Notes: a model not told the origin generated them from the sequence alone. A stretch of DNA of 5,403 nucleotides from Planctomycetota bacterium (GCA_030607235.1 JAUWEX010000104.1:1-5403), one strand, 5' to 3'; shown: positions 1 to 5,403, numbered from the stretch's first letter. Program-made: numbers and translations.

Positions 1-42
1 GCAACTCTTGCAGCGGTCCTCAATAATCTCAATGCGAGGCAT
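1..42 (-). CDS. Ferredoxin-like 4Fe-4S protein, N-terminus only (probable 2-oxoacid:ferredoxin oxidoreductase delta subunit)
   Basis: Only the first 14 codons are in the window, reading MPRIEIIEDRCKSC from an ATG at 42-40; the gene continues beyond position 1. The pattern of a short acidic beta strand followed by D-R-C-K-x-C is the usual opening of small [4Fe-4S] ferredoxins, especially the delta (ferredoxin) subunit of 2-oxoglutarate or branched-chain 2-oxoacid:ferredoxin oxidoreductases, where CxxC starts a CxxCxxCxxxCP cluster motif. The start is well supported by a strong Shine-Dalgarno at 60-53. The gene overlaps the 3' end of nadK by 14 nt in another frame, so the two are probably translationally coupled and co-transcribed from the dxs promoter. 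If the assignment is right, the product passes electrons from oxidative decarboxylation of a 2-oxoacid to ferredoxin. A stand-alone ferredoxin or another iron-sulfur subunit is equally possible from so few residues. Confidence 0.6.
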   Translation of the reverse strand, partial: MPRIEIIEDRCKSC

Positions 43-868
43 AATTAATCTGTCCTCCCCAGTTAAGTTTTCTTCTTAAGGTCTCAAAAAAATTCGCGTT
101 GGTCGGCTGAACTATCTGAAAGTGCTGGTTGAATTTTTCGACCATCACCCTGTCGCCGGTCCTCATGCGGTAATCAATCTGTCCGTCCACTGTCAGCGCG
201 GTGCGCTTGTCCTTCGAGAGCAATTCGATCTCGACCACGTTGTCCGCCGAGAACACCAGCGGCCTGCTTGTCAGCGTGTGCGGGCAGATCGGCGCCACCA
301 GAAAACTTTCGATGCCCGGGTCCAGTATCGGCCCTCCCGCAGACAGCGAATAGCCCGTAGAGCCCGTCGCCGTCGCCACGATAACTCCGTCGCCGCTGAA
401 CGTCGTGAGCGCCTGGTTATCCATGTAGAGGCGCAAATCAATCATGCGCGGCATTGTATGCGAGATAACTATCTCGTTGGTCGCCGGTATGGCTTTGAGT
501 ACTTTCCCGTTGCGAACGTGCTTGCACAGCAACATCAGTCGCTTCGAGACAATTCCTTTGTTTCGGGCTATTTCGGGGAACTCGATGCAGAACTCCTTCT
601 CGGAAAACGAGGCCAGAAAACCGAACTTCCCGAAATTGATTCCCACCACAGGCACCTGGCGGCGGCCCATCCGCCGTACCGCGCCCAGTATCGAGCCGTC
701 GCCGCCCAGCACGATAACCATGTCCGCGTCGCAACTCTCCAGATCCAGCGTCATGTCGGAGTCTGTCGCGATTATGTTGGCATGTTTCTTGATAAACCTG
801 ACCAGCCTCTTGGAGGCCTGCGCGACGTTGAACTTGTCTTGAAGTCCGGATATTACGATGTTGATCAT
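29..868 (-). CDS. nadK: NAD kinase (ATP-dependent NAD+ phosphorylation to NADP+)
   Basis: This 279-residue protein has the length and motif order of bacterial NAD kinases. The signature GGDGS is at residues 55-59 (catalytic Asp57), followed by GINFGKFGFL at 76-85. An NE pair at 131-132 lies in the dinucleotide-binding region. The TATGSTGYSLSAGGPILDP block at 166-184 corresponds to the family's TPTGSTAYSLSAGGPI, and APICPHTLTSRPL follows at 192-204. A DGQ is at 228-230. The enzyme is cytosolic and the only known type of de novo source of NADP+. The ATG at 868 overlaps the dxs stop as ATGA, with a modest AGGGA about 4 nt upstream, so translation is probably coupled to dxs. No separate promoter is visible. 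The pairing makes metabolic sense because the MEP enzyme after Dxs, Dxr, uses NADPH. The 3' end overlaps the next gene by 14 nt. No key motif is missing. Confidence 0.95.
   Translation of the reverse strand: MINIVISGLQDKFNVAQASKRLVRFIKKHANIIATDSDMTLDLESCDADMVIVLGGDGSILGAVRRMGRRQVPVVGINFGKFGFLASFSEKEFCIEFPEIARNKGIVSKRLMLLCKHVRNGKVLKAIPATNEIVISHTMPRMIDLRLYMDNQALTTFSGDGVIVATATGSTGYSLSAGGPILDPGIESFLVAPICPHTLTSRPLVFSADNVVEIELLSKDKRTALTVDGQIDYRMRTGDRVMVEKFNQHFQIVQPTNANFFETLRRKLNWGGQINYASH
53..60 (-). promoter_or_regulatory. Strong ribosome-binding site for the ferredoxin-like gene
   Basis: On the minus strand the bases read GGGGAGGA, an almost full anti-16S match, with 10 nt between it and the ATG at 42-40. 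The site lies inside the last codons of nadK. It is the best Shine-Dalgarno in the window and is the main reason for believing that a gene starts inside the end of nadK. Confidence 0.75.
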
Positions 869-2799
869 TTTTCCCTGCCGGTTTTATAAGTGGGATGGTT
901 CTGCCTGGCGGCCGCCAGCGCCGCCTTGAACTTATCGCGTATTCCACGGGCGTTCAGCCCCAGGTCCTTCAATATCCTGCTGCGCGCGCCGTGCTCGATA
1001 AACCGCTCCGGTATCCCCAGCCGCACCACGGCCGTCTTGAGCGGATGTCTATCAGAGACGTGCTCCAGCACCGCCGAGCCGAATCCGCCGGTAATCACGT
1101 GATCCTCGAGAGTGAGGATGAAGGGTTGCTTCTCGACCAGATCCGCAAGCATGTTTTCGTCGAGCGGCTTCGCAAAACGCGCGTTCACCACTGCGGCGTT
1201 GATGCCTTCTTTCTTGAGCAGTTCCGCCGCCTGGAGCGCGGAATACACCATCGGCCCGTACGCCAGTATCGCGCCGTCGTCGCCCTCCTGCAACACGACC
1301 GCCTTGCCCAACTCGATCGGCCCCATGCATTTTTCGCCGGTAGAATGCGGGCAGGCTGCGCGCGGATAACGCAGCGCGATCACTCCGTGAGTCTCGACGG
1401 CGAACCGCAGCATTTTTGCCATCTCGCCCGCATCGCACGCCGCCATCAAAATCGTTCCCGGCAGGTGCCGCAGGTACGCGATATCGAACATTCCCTGGTG
1501 TGTAACTCCGTCGCCGCCCACGATGCCCGCGCGGTCTATCGCCAGCGTTACGTCGGCGTCCTGCAGGCACAGGTCGTGAAAAATCTGGTCGTAGCCCCTT
1601 TGCAGAAACGTTGAGTAGAGCGCCACAACAGGCTTCATGCCCGATATGCTCAGCCCGCCGGCCAGCCCAAGCCCATGCTGTTCGCAAATCCCGACGTTGA
1701 AATATCGCTCGGGGAATTCCTCGGCGAATCCGTCAAGCCCCGTGCCGTTGGGCATTGCGGCGGTAATCGCGAAAATCCGGTCGTCGTGCCGAGCCAGTTC
1801 CATAAGTGTCTCGGAGAAAACCGCCGTGAAGGATTTGCCCTCCAGCTGGCCGAATTCCCGCGTGATCTTGCCCAGTTCGGTACCCACCGGAACCGAGGCC
1901 TTGCGGCTGTGGTAGTTCTCCGGGTCGCGCACCGCCGGGCCGTGGCCGCGGCCTTTTTGCGTCATCACGTGCAGCAGTTTCGGCCCTTCGCGATCCTTGA
2001 TTCCGTCGAGTATCTCAATCATATCCTTTATCTTGTGGCCGCTCATCGGCCCGAAGTACTGGAACCCCAACTCTTCGAACAGGTATCCCGGCACCAGGCC
2101 CTTGGCCACGATTTCCTTGAGGCTGTGCAAGGCCTTGTGCATTTTTCCGCCGATCAGCGGAATTTTGTCGAGTATGATTTTTGTTTCCTTGCGCGCCTGG
2201 CCGAAAAGGCGGCTCTGGCGGATGCGGTTGAAGTAGTTTGCCATTGCGCCCACCGACGGCGAGATGCTCATCTTGTTGTCGTTGAGTATCACCAGCAGGT
2301 TTTTGTTCAGCGCGCCGCCGTGGTTCAGCGCCTCGAAAGCCATCCCCGCCGCAATCGCGCCGTCGCCGATCACCGCTACGGCGTATCGGTCCCTGTTCCT
2401 GTGCGCGTCGCCGCAAACCAGCCCCAGCGCCGTCGAAATCGACGTGCCAGCGTGGCCGGAGTTGAACGCATCGTAGACGCTTTCTTTGCGATCGGGAAAA
2501 CCGCACAACCCGTGGTACTGCCGTAGCGATCCGAAAATTTCCTTGCGGCCCGTTAGTATCTTGTGCGCGTAGCACTGGTGGCCGACATCCCATACCAGGC
2601 GGTCTTTGGCGAAATCGAATACGTAATGCAGCGCCACCGTCAGGTCGATCGTGCCCAGGTTGCTGCCCAGATGCCCGCCGTTGCGCTCGACCGTGTGGGT
2701 GATCAATCTGCGGATTTCCCCGGCCAACTGCGGCAGGTCGTCAAGCGGCAGTTTCTTGAGGTCTTCGGGGGAATTTATTTTGTCCAGCAATCCAGTCAT
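865..2799 (-). CDS. dxs: 1-deoxy-D-xylulose-5-phosphate synthase
   Basis: Dxs condenses pyruvate and glyceraldehyde 3-phosphate to DXP, the first step of the MEP isoprenoid pathway and a precursor supply for thiamine and pyridoxal phosphate. From the chosen ATG the protein has 644 residues and opens MTGLLDKINSPEDLKKL, as the family does. The N-terminal thiamine-diphosphate domain shows DVGHQCYAHKILTGR (71-85), SGHAGTSIS (114-122), and the cofactor motif GDG (145-147) through NDN (173-175). The central transketolase pyrimidine domain shows the catalytic Glu373 in NVGICEQH, DRAG at 422-425 and His434 in THQG. The C-terminal transketolase domain contains LEDHVITGGFGSA from 564. An in-frame ATG at 2829 would add ten residues, but it lies only about 13 nt after the predicted transcription start and adds nothing family-like, so 2799 is preferred; neither start has a good Shine-Dalgarno. 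The gene heads an operon with nadK, whose ATG overlaps this stop codon. Confidence 0.96.
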   Translation of the reverse strand: MTGLLDKINSPEDLKKLPLDDLPQLAGEIRRLITHTVERNGGHLGSNLGTIDLTVALHYVFDFAKDRLVWDVGHQCYAHKILTGRKEIFGSLRQYHGLCGFPDRKESVYDAFNSGHAGTSISTALGLVCGDAHRNRDRYAVAVIGDGAIAAGMAFEALNHGGALNKNLLVILNDNKMSISPSVGAMANYFNRIRQSRLFGQARKETKIILDKIPLIGGKMHKALHSLKEIVAKGLVPGYLFEELGFQYFGPMSGHKIKDMIEILDGIKDREGPKLLHVMTQKGRGHGPAVRDPENYHSRKASVPVGTELGKITREFGQLEGKSFTAVFSETLMELARHDDRIFAITAAMPNGTGLDGFAEEFPERYFNVGICEQHGLGLAGGLSISGMKPVVALYSTFLQRGYDQIFHDLCLQDADVTLAIDRAGIVGGDGVTHQGMFDIAYLRHLPGTILMAACDAGEMAKMLRFAVETHGVIALRYPRAACPHSTGEKCMGPIELGKAVVLQEGDDGAILAYGPMVYSALQAAELLKKEGINAAVVNARFAKPLDENMLADLVEKQPFILTLEDHVITGGFGSAVLEHVSDRHPLKTAVVRLGIPERFIEHGARSRILKDLGLNARGIRDKFKAALAAARQNHPTYKTGREK

Positions 2800-2848
2800 T
2801 ACATTAGCCAAAAACGGACACATCGGCATTAAAAAGCATAATCCGGCT

Positions 2849-2876
2849 ATTATAACCTTCCCGCGGGTTGCGTCAA
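2849..2876 (-). promoter_or_regulatory. Predicted sigma-70-type promoter for dxs-nadK-ferredoxin operon
   Basis: On the minus strand a TTGACG -35 box (2876-2871) and a perfect TATAAT -10 box (2854-2849) are separated by 16 bp. The match to the primary sigma factor consensus is 11 of 12 bases. Transcription would start near the A at 2842, giving a leader of about 43 nt before the preferred dxs ATG at 2799. The -35 box overlaps the last bases of lipB. The promoter is inferred from sequence only, though it is placed exactly where a dxs promoter is needed. Confidence 0.75.
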
Positions 2877-2882
2877 CCCGCG
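2862..2882. repeat. Perfect 9-bp dyad with 3-nt centre over the lipB stop and dxs -35 box
   Basis: The arms are CGCGGGTTG and CAACCCGCG (minus strand), separated by ACG. The dyad spans the lipB stop codon (2875-2873) and is centred on the -35 element of the predicted dxs promoter. No T-tract follows on either strand, so it does not look like a standard intrinsic terminator. It could be an operator that blocks the promoter when bound, or an RNA hairpin that protects or ends the upstream lipB transcript. Its size and perfection are seen directly; the role is inference. Confidence 0.6.
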
Positions 2883-3544
2883 TAATCGCCGCCTGCGCGC
2901 ATTCCGAACTCGCGGAGGAACTCTTCCTCTATATGTTTAACGAGCGCCTCTTCGTCGATGGTCTTTCCGAGTATCTTTTGCATCGACGTTACCGCTTTGC
3001 CGCGGATGCCGCAGGGGATGATGTAGCCGAAATAACTCATGTCGGTGTTGGTGTTCAGTGCGAACCCGTGAAACGTCGTCCAGCGCTTTACGCCCACGCC
3101 GATAGCCGCGATTTTTTCCTCGCCGACCCAGACCCCGGGAAATTCTTCGACCGAACGGCTCTCGATGCCGTAGCGCTTGAGCACGTTTGTCAGCACCGTC
3201 TCTATCTTGTCGAAATAACCGCGGATGTTCAGCCCGTGGCGCGTCAGCGAGAGTATCGGATAGCCCACTATCTGCCCGGGGCCGTGATACGTTACGCCGC
3301 CGCCGCGGTGGATGCGCACCACCTTCGCCCCGATTTCCTCCAGTCGCTCGTCGGTGGCCGGCACGCTGGCGCGGTCGGTGTTGCGGCCCAGCGTATAGAC
3401 GTGGTCATGCGTCAGGAGGATTAAAAACGACTTGTTCGGGTCAGCCTGCACCTCTGCCAGCAGTTCCATCTGCATCCGTAGCGCCTCGTCGTAATTTACA
3501 CGGCCCGCGCGGATGATCTTGCATGTATGTTTAGGCTCGGGCAA
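2873..3544 (-). CDS. lipB: Octanoyl-[acyl-carrier-protein]:protein N-octanoyltransferase (lipoate biosynthesis)
   Basis: LipB moves octanoate from octanoyl-ACP to the lipoyl-domain lysine of proteins such as GcvH, after which LipA adds sulfur. The family's motifs are intact: HDHVYTLGR at residues 46-54, RGGGVTYHGPGQIVGYPIL at 80-98, VWVGEEKIAAIG at 138-149 with the catalytic-type Lys144, HGFALNTNTD at 159-168 and PCGIRGKAVTSM at 177-188 with the thioester Cys178. A TTG start at 3544 is chosen because it has GGGAG with 8-nt spacing and gives 223 residues, close to the usual 210-230. The in-frame ATG at 3643 would add 33 unrelated residues, overlap the upstream gene by 44 nt and translate through the terminator hairpin. 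The gene follows the glycine-cleavage gene gcvPB and an FAD oxidoreductase, which fits a job in lipoylating the H-protein. The stop codon lies inside the dyad that precedes dxs. Confidence 0.93.
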   Translation of the reverse strand: MPEPKHTCKIIRAGRVNYDEALRMQMELLAEVQADPNKSFLILLTHDHVYTLGRNTDRASVPATDERLEEIGAKVVRIHRGGGVTYHGPGQIVGYPILSLTRHGLNIRGYFDKIETVLTNVLKRYGIESRSVEEFPGVWVGEEKIAAIGVGVKRWTTFHGFALNTNTDMSYFGYIIPCGIRGKAVTSMQKILGKTIDEEALVKHIEEEFLREFGMRAGGDYAG

Positions 3545-3552
3545 AGAATCGA

Positions 3553-3557
3553 CTCCC
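3553..3557 (-). promoter_or_regulatory. Ribosome-binding site that decides the lipB start
   Basis: GGGAG on the minus strand is spaced 8 nt from a TTG codon at 3544-3542 and directly follows the T-tract of the upstream terminator. No comparable site precedes the upstream in-frame ATG at 3643 or the other nearby TTG at 3559. Confidence 0.6.
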
Positions 3558-3590
3558 AAAAAACAGAACCGCCCATGGCGGGCGGCCCCG
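3558..3590 (-). terminator. Intrinsic terminator or attenuator between the oxidoreductase gene and lipB
   Basis: On the minus strand an 11-nt arm CGGGGCCGCCC (3590-3580) pairs without mismatch, allowing three G-U pairs, to GGGCGGTTCTG (3574-3564) around the 5-nt loop GCCAT. Six T residues (3563-3558) follow at once. The inner six pairs are all G-C. This is the classic form of a rho-independent terminator, placed 9 nt after the TAA of the oxidoreductase gene. Because lipB's ribosome-binding site begins at the next base and no promoter is visible between, partial readthrough or regulated attenuation into lipB is likely. Confidence 0.8.
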
Positions 3591-3599
3591 TGATGGTTG

Positions 3600-4961
3600 T
3601 TACTTTTTGGCGCGGCGCGCTTTCGCGGCCAGTTTGCGCCCAAGCCCCTGCGCGGCGATCGAGGCCGGCGCCCAGATGTCGGCGCAGGGCGGAGCGTAAC
3701 AAAAATCCGCCATCGCGATCTGCGGGATCGTCATGCCGTTCTGAATCGCCAGCGACAGTGTGTTGATTGTCTCGGGGACGGTCTCTTCCGCGAGCACCTG
3801 CGCGCCAACGAGTTTACCGGTGCCCGGATCGGCCAGCAACTTGACGTGTACGTCCTTGCCGCCCGGGAAATAGTGCGGCAGTGTCGTGTGCGTTACCTTC
3901 AGCGCTTCGACCTTCATTCCGTTGGCCTCGGCGATGTCGGAGGTCATCCCCACGCTGCCGATCTGCAATCCGAAAAACTTGATCACGGCAGCGTTGTAGA
4001 ACGGCGCGACCTGCGTCTTGCCGCCGACCATGTTCTGGCCCGCGACCACGCCCTGGCGTGTCGCTACCGTGCCCAGCAGACTGACGAACGGGAATCCCAG
4101 CAGGCCGAAGCGATCCTCCGCGCAGTCGCCCGCCGTGTAGATGTCGCCGTTGCTGGTCTTCATTGACTTGTCGACGACGACTCCGCCGGTCGTGCCTGTC
4201 TCGAGGCCGATTGACTTGGCCAGCGTTACGTCCGAGCGAACACCGGTGCTGTTGACCAGTACGTCGCACGGGATCTCGTGGTCGCCTGCGACCACGGCCT
4301 TGACGGTTCCGTTGCCGATAACGCGCGAAATCGTCTCGCCCTTGATTAGATCGACGCCGTTGTCGATCATATGTTGTTCGACTATTTTGCTCATATCAGC
4401 GTCGATCATCGTGCGCATCATCCTCGACCGCACGATCATCGTCGTCTTGAGGCCGCGCGTAACAAAGGCCTCGGCGATCTCTCCGGCGATGAAACTCGCT
4501 CCGTTCACGACGCCGGTCCTGGATTTCAGCGCCACCGCGCGGATCTTTTCGCCGTCGGCGATGTCGCGCAGCACGAAGACGTTTCCCGTCTCATCGCCTT
4601 CGGTCCTGGGCTGCCAGGCGTAACCCCCGGTGGTCAGCGCCAGTTTGTCGTACTCGATTGCCCGTTCCGCGCCGTCCAGCGTGTAGACGACCTTTTTGGC
4701 GTCCGGGTCGATCGCGGCTACTTCGGCGTTGTTGACGAGATTGATCTTCTGCTGCCGGAAAAACTTGTGCGAGAAAACCGTGATGTCCTCGAATTCCTTG
4801 ATCTTGCCTTCGATGACAAACGGTAGCGCACATTTCGAGAAGGTCGGGAAACTGTTGCGTTCCAGAATCGTTATCTCGGCTTTGCGGTCGGCCTTTCTCG
4901 CGGCCAGCGCAACTGAGGCTCCGGCCGTGCCGTTGCCCACGATTACTATCTTTTTGCTCAT
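3600..4961 (-). CDS. FAD/NAD(P)-dependent pyridine nucleotide-disulfide oxidoreductase, CoA-disulfide reductase / NADH oxidase class
   Basis: This 453-residue flavoprotein has the domain order of class III disulfide reductases. An FAD Rossmann motif GNGTAG is at 9-14. A single redox-type cysteine, Cys44 in FSKCALPF, sits where the active-site cysteine of CoA disulfide reductase and NADH oxidase/peroxidase lies. The NAD(P)-binding segment VVNGASFIAGEIAEAF (151-166), STGVRSDV (238-245) and the second FAD motif DIYTAGDCAE (273-282) follow. The C-terminal dimerisation domain ends with FCYAPPCADIWAP (420-432), matching the YAPP motif of CoA disulfide reductases. The CxxxxC redox pair and C-terminal HxxxxE dyad of dihydrolipoamide dehydrogenase are absent. 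The ATG at 4961 is preceded by GAGGA at 8-nt spacing; the open frame upstream is a proline/arginine-rich shadow of gcvPB. The gene begins 4 nt after gcvPB and precedes lipB, hinting at a role in the glycine-cleavage or thiol redox cycle. The substrate is unknown: CoA disulfide, oxygen, polysulfide or a lipoyl group are all possible. Confidence 0.88.
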   Translation of the reverse strand: MSKKIVIVGNGTAGASVALAARKADRKAEITILERNSFPTFSKCALPFVIEGKIKEFEDITVFSHKFFRQQKINLVNNAEVAAIDPDAKKVVYTLDGAERAIEYDKLALTTGGYAWQPRTEGDETGNVFVLRDIADGEKIRAVALKSRTGVVNGASFIAGEIAEAFVTRGLKTTMIVRSRMMRTMIDADMSKIVEQHMIDNGVDLIKGETISRVIGNGTVKAVVAGDHEIPCDVLVNSTGVRSDVTLAKSIGLETGTTGGVVVDKSMKTSNGDIYTAGDCAEDRFGLLGFPFVSLLGTVATRQGVVAGQNMVGGKTQVAPFYNAAVIKFFGLQIGSVGMTSDIAEANGMKVEALKVTHTTLPHYFPGGKDVHVKLLADPGTGKLVGAQVLAEETVPETINTLSLAIQNGMTIPQIAMADFCYAPPCADIWAPASIAAQGLGRKLAAKARRAKK

Positions 4962-4965
4962 AAGA

Positions 4966-5403
4966 CTATTCCTCTGCTTTCCAGCGGACGTAAGGCTCTT
5001 TGATCGCCCTGACTTCGTCGAGCCGCTTGACCGGAGTGGTCTGCGGCGCGGAGGTAACTTTCTCGGGACATTCTTTGGCTTCTTCGGCAATCTGGAGCAT
5101 CGCGTCGACGAATGCGTCCAGCGTCTCTTTGCTTTCGTTTTCGGTCGGCTCGCACATGATGGCCTCGGAAACGATAAGCGGGAAGTAGACGGTCGGCGGG
5201 TGGAAGCCCAGGTCGAGAAGGCGCTTGGCGATGTCCTTGGTGGTTACGCCGTTTTTTTTCTGCCAGTTGCCCGAAAGGACGAACTCGTGCATGCATATCT
5301 GGTCGTACGGCAGGAAGTAATCCTTTTTGAGCCGCGCGGCCAGGTAGTTGGCGTTGAGCACCGCGTTTTCCGCGACGCGCCTGACGCCTCGGGCGCCGAG
5401 CAT
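4966..5403 (-). CDS. gcvPB: Glycine dehydrogenase (decarboxylating) P-protein subunit 2, C-terminal 145 residues
   Basis: The gene is cut by the window edge; the Met codon at 5403-5401 is internal, and about 70 percent of a roughly 480-residue protein lies outside, including the region expected to carry the pyridoxal-phosphate lysine. What remains matches the end of the GcvPB family: the helix with [11 protein letters not shown] (16-26 of the visible part), MHEFVLS (38-44), [19 protein letters not shown] (57-75) and [18 protein letters not shown] (85-102). With GcvPA, the subunit decarboxylates glycine and passes the aminomethyl group to the lipoyl arm of GcvH in the cytosol. The split P-protein form occurs in many Gram-positive, thermophilic and candidate-phylum bacteria and in archaea, not in E. 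coli. Its last codons hold the ribosome-binding site of the oxidoreductase gene, which starts 4 nt downstream, so the two are surely one transcript. A gcvPA gene is expected just upstream, outside the window. Confidence 0.93.
   Translation of the reverse strand: MLGARGVRRVAENAVLNANYLAARLKKDYFLPYDQICMHEFVLSGNWQKKNGVTTKDIAKRLLDLGFHPPTVYFPLIVSEAIMCEPTENESKETLDAFVDAMLQIAEEAKECPEKVTSAPQTTPVKRLDEVRAIKEPYVRWKAEE

Noticed and set aside
122..889. 255-codon plus-strand open frame antisense to nadK
   Set aside because: It lies wholly opposite nadK, which has full family motifs. Its composition (rich in Arg, His, Val, Gln) is typical of a shadow frame, and no domain is recognisable.
1675..2526. 283-codon plus-strand open frame antisense to dxs
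   Set aside because: The frame is a shadow produced by codon bias in dxs; it shows no motif and has no plausible operon context, as all other genes are on the minus strand.
2862..2882. Dyad at the end of lipB as a rho-independent terminator
   Set aside because: The stem is strong, but the bases after it on the minus strand are CGGAAGG-like and not a T-tract, and there is none on the plus strand either. It is reported as a dyad only.
3597..4166. 189-codon plus-strand open frame antisense to the oxidoreductase gene
   Set aside because: It is an arginine/histidine-rich shadow frame opposite well-conserved coding sequence.
3600..4961. Calling the oxidoreductase dihydrolipoamide dehydrogenase (lpd) from gene context
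   Set aside because: The CxxxxC active-site pair and the HxxxxE dyad are missing, so context alone does not justify the name.
4962..5090. 43-residue N-terminal extension of the oxidoreductase (start at 5090)
   Set aside because: It overlaps gcvPB in another frame, is Pro/Arg/Ser-rich without family similarity, and the ATG at 4961 has a good ribosome-binding site and begins exactly at the FAD-binding strand.
1..5403. A new defence, mobile or CRISPR-type system
   Set aside because: There are no direct repeat arrays, transposase, integrase, toxin-antitoxin or nuclease-like proteins; every full-length gene belongs to a known metabolic family.

Overview
The window is a compact stretch of bacterial chromosome with every recognisable gene on the minus strand, so transcription runs from high to low coordinates. 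It is moderately GC-rich by eye. Reading in transcription order, it contains: the 3' end of gcvPB (glycine decarboxylase P-protein subunit 2, 5403-4966); a CoA-disulfide-reductase-like FAD/NAD(P) oxidoreductase (4961-3600); lipB (octanoyltransferase, 3544-2873); dxs (1-deoxy-D-xylulose-5-phosphate synthase, 2799-865); nadK (NAD kinase, 868-29); and the first 14 codons of a small iron-sulfur protein (42-1). The last resembles the ferredoxin-type delta subunit of 2-oxoacid:ferredoxin oxidoreductases.

The window falls into two transcriptional blocks. The first is gcvPB, the oxidoreductase and lipB. gcvPB and the oxidoreductase are separated by 4 nt, and the oxidoreductase ribosome-binding site lies inside the end of gcvPB. 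A well-formed intrinsic terminator (11-bp stem followed by T6) sits between the oxidoreductase and lipB, and its T-tract touches the lipB Shine-Dalgarno, which suggests attenuation or partial readthrough into lipB. The second block is dxs, nadK and the ferredoxin-like gene. It starts at a near-consensus sigma-70-type promoter (TTGACG, 16 bp, TATAAT) whose -35 lies in the centre of a perfect 9-bp dyad covering the lipB stop codon. dxs and nadK overlap as ATGA; nadK and the ferredoxin-like gene overlap by 14 nt.

Functionally, gcvPB belongs to the glycine cleavage system, whose H-protein needs lipoate. LipB begins lipoylation by moving octanoate from acyl carrier protein to the lipoyl domain. 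The oxidoreductase occupies the place where a dihydrolipoamide dehydrogenase might be expected, but its sequence is that of the single-cysteine CoADR/NADH-oxidase class. Dxs begins the MEP isoprenoid pathway, and NadK makes the NADP(H) that pathway and biosynthesis use.

The split two-subunit glycine decarboxylase, the MEP pathway and a probable ferredoxin-linked 2-oxoacid oxidoreductase suggest a bacterium with anaerobic metabolism outside the classic gamma-proteobacterial layout. The lineage cannot be fixed from this window. No mobile element, CRISPR array, tRNA, rRNA or defence system is visible. The genes are mostly conserved housekeeping genes; the points of interest are the identity and context of the oxidoreductase and the regulatory structures at the two gene junctions. 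There is no gene-free stretch longer than about 75 bases.
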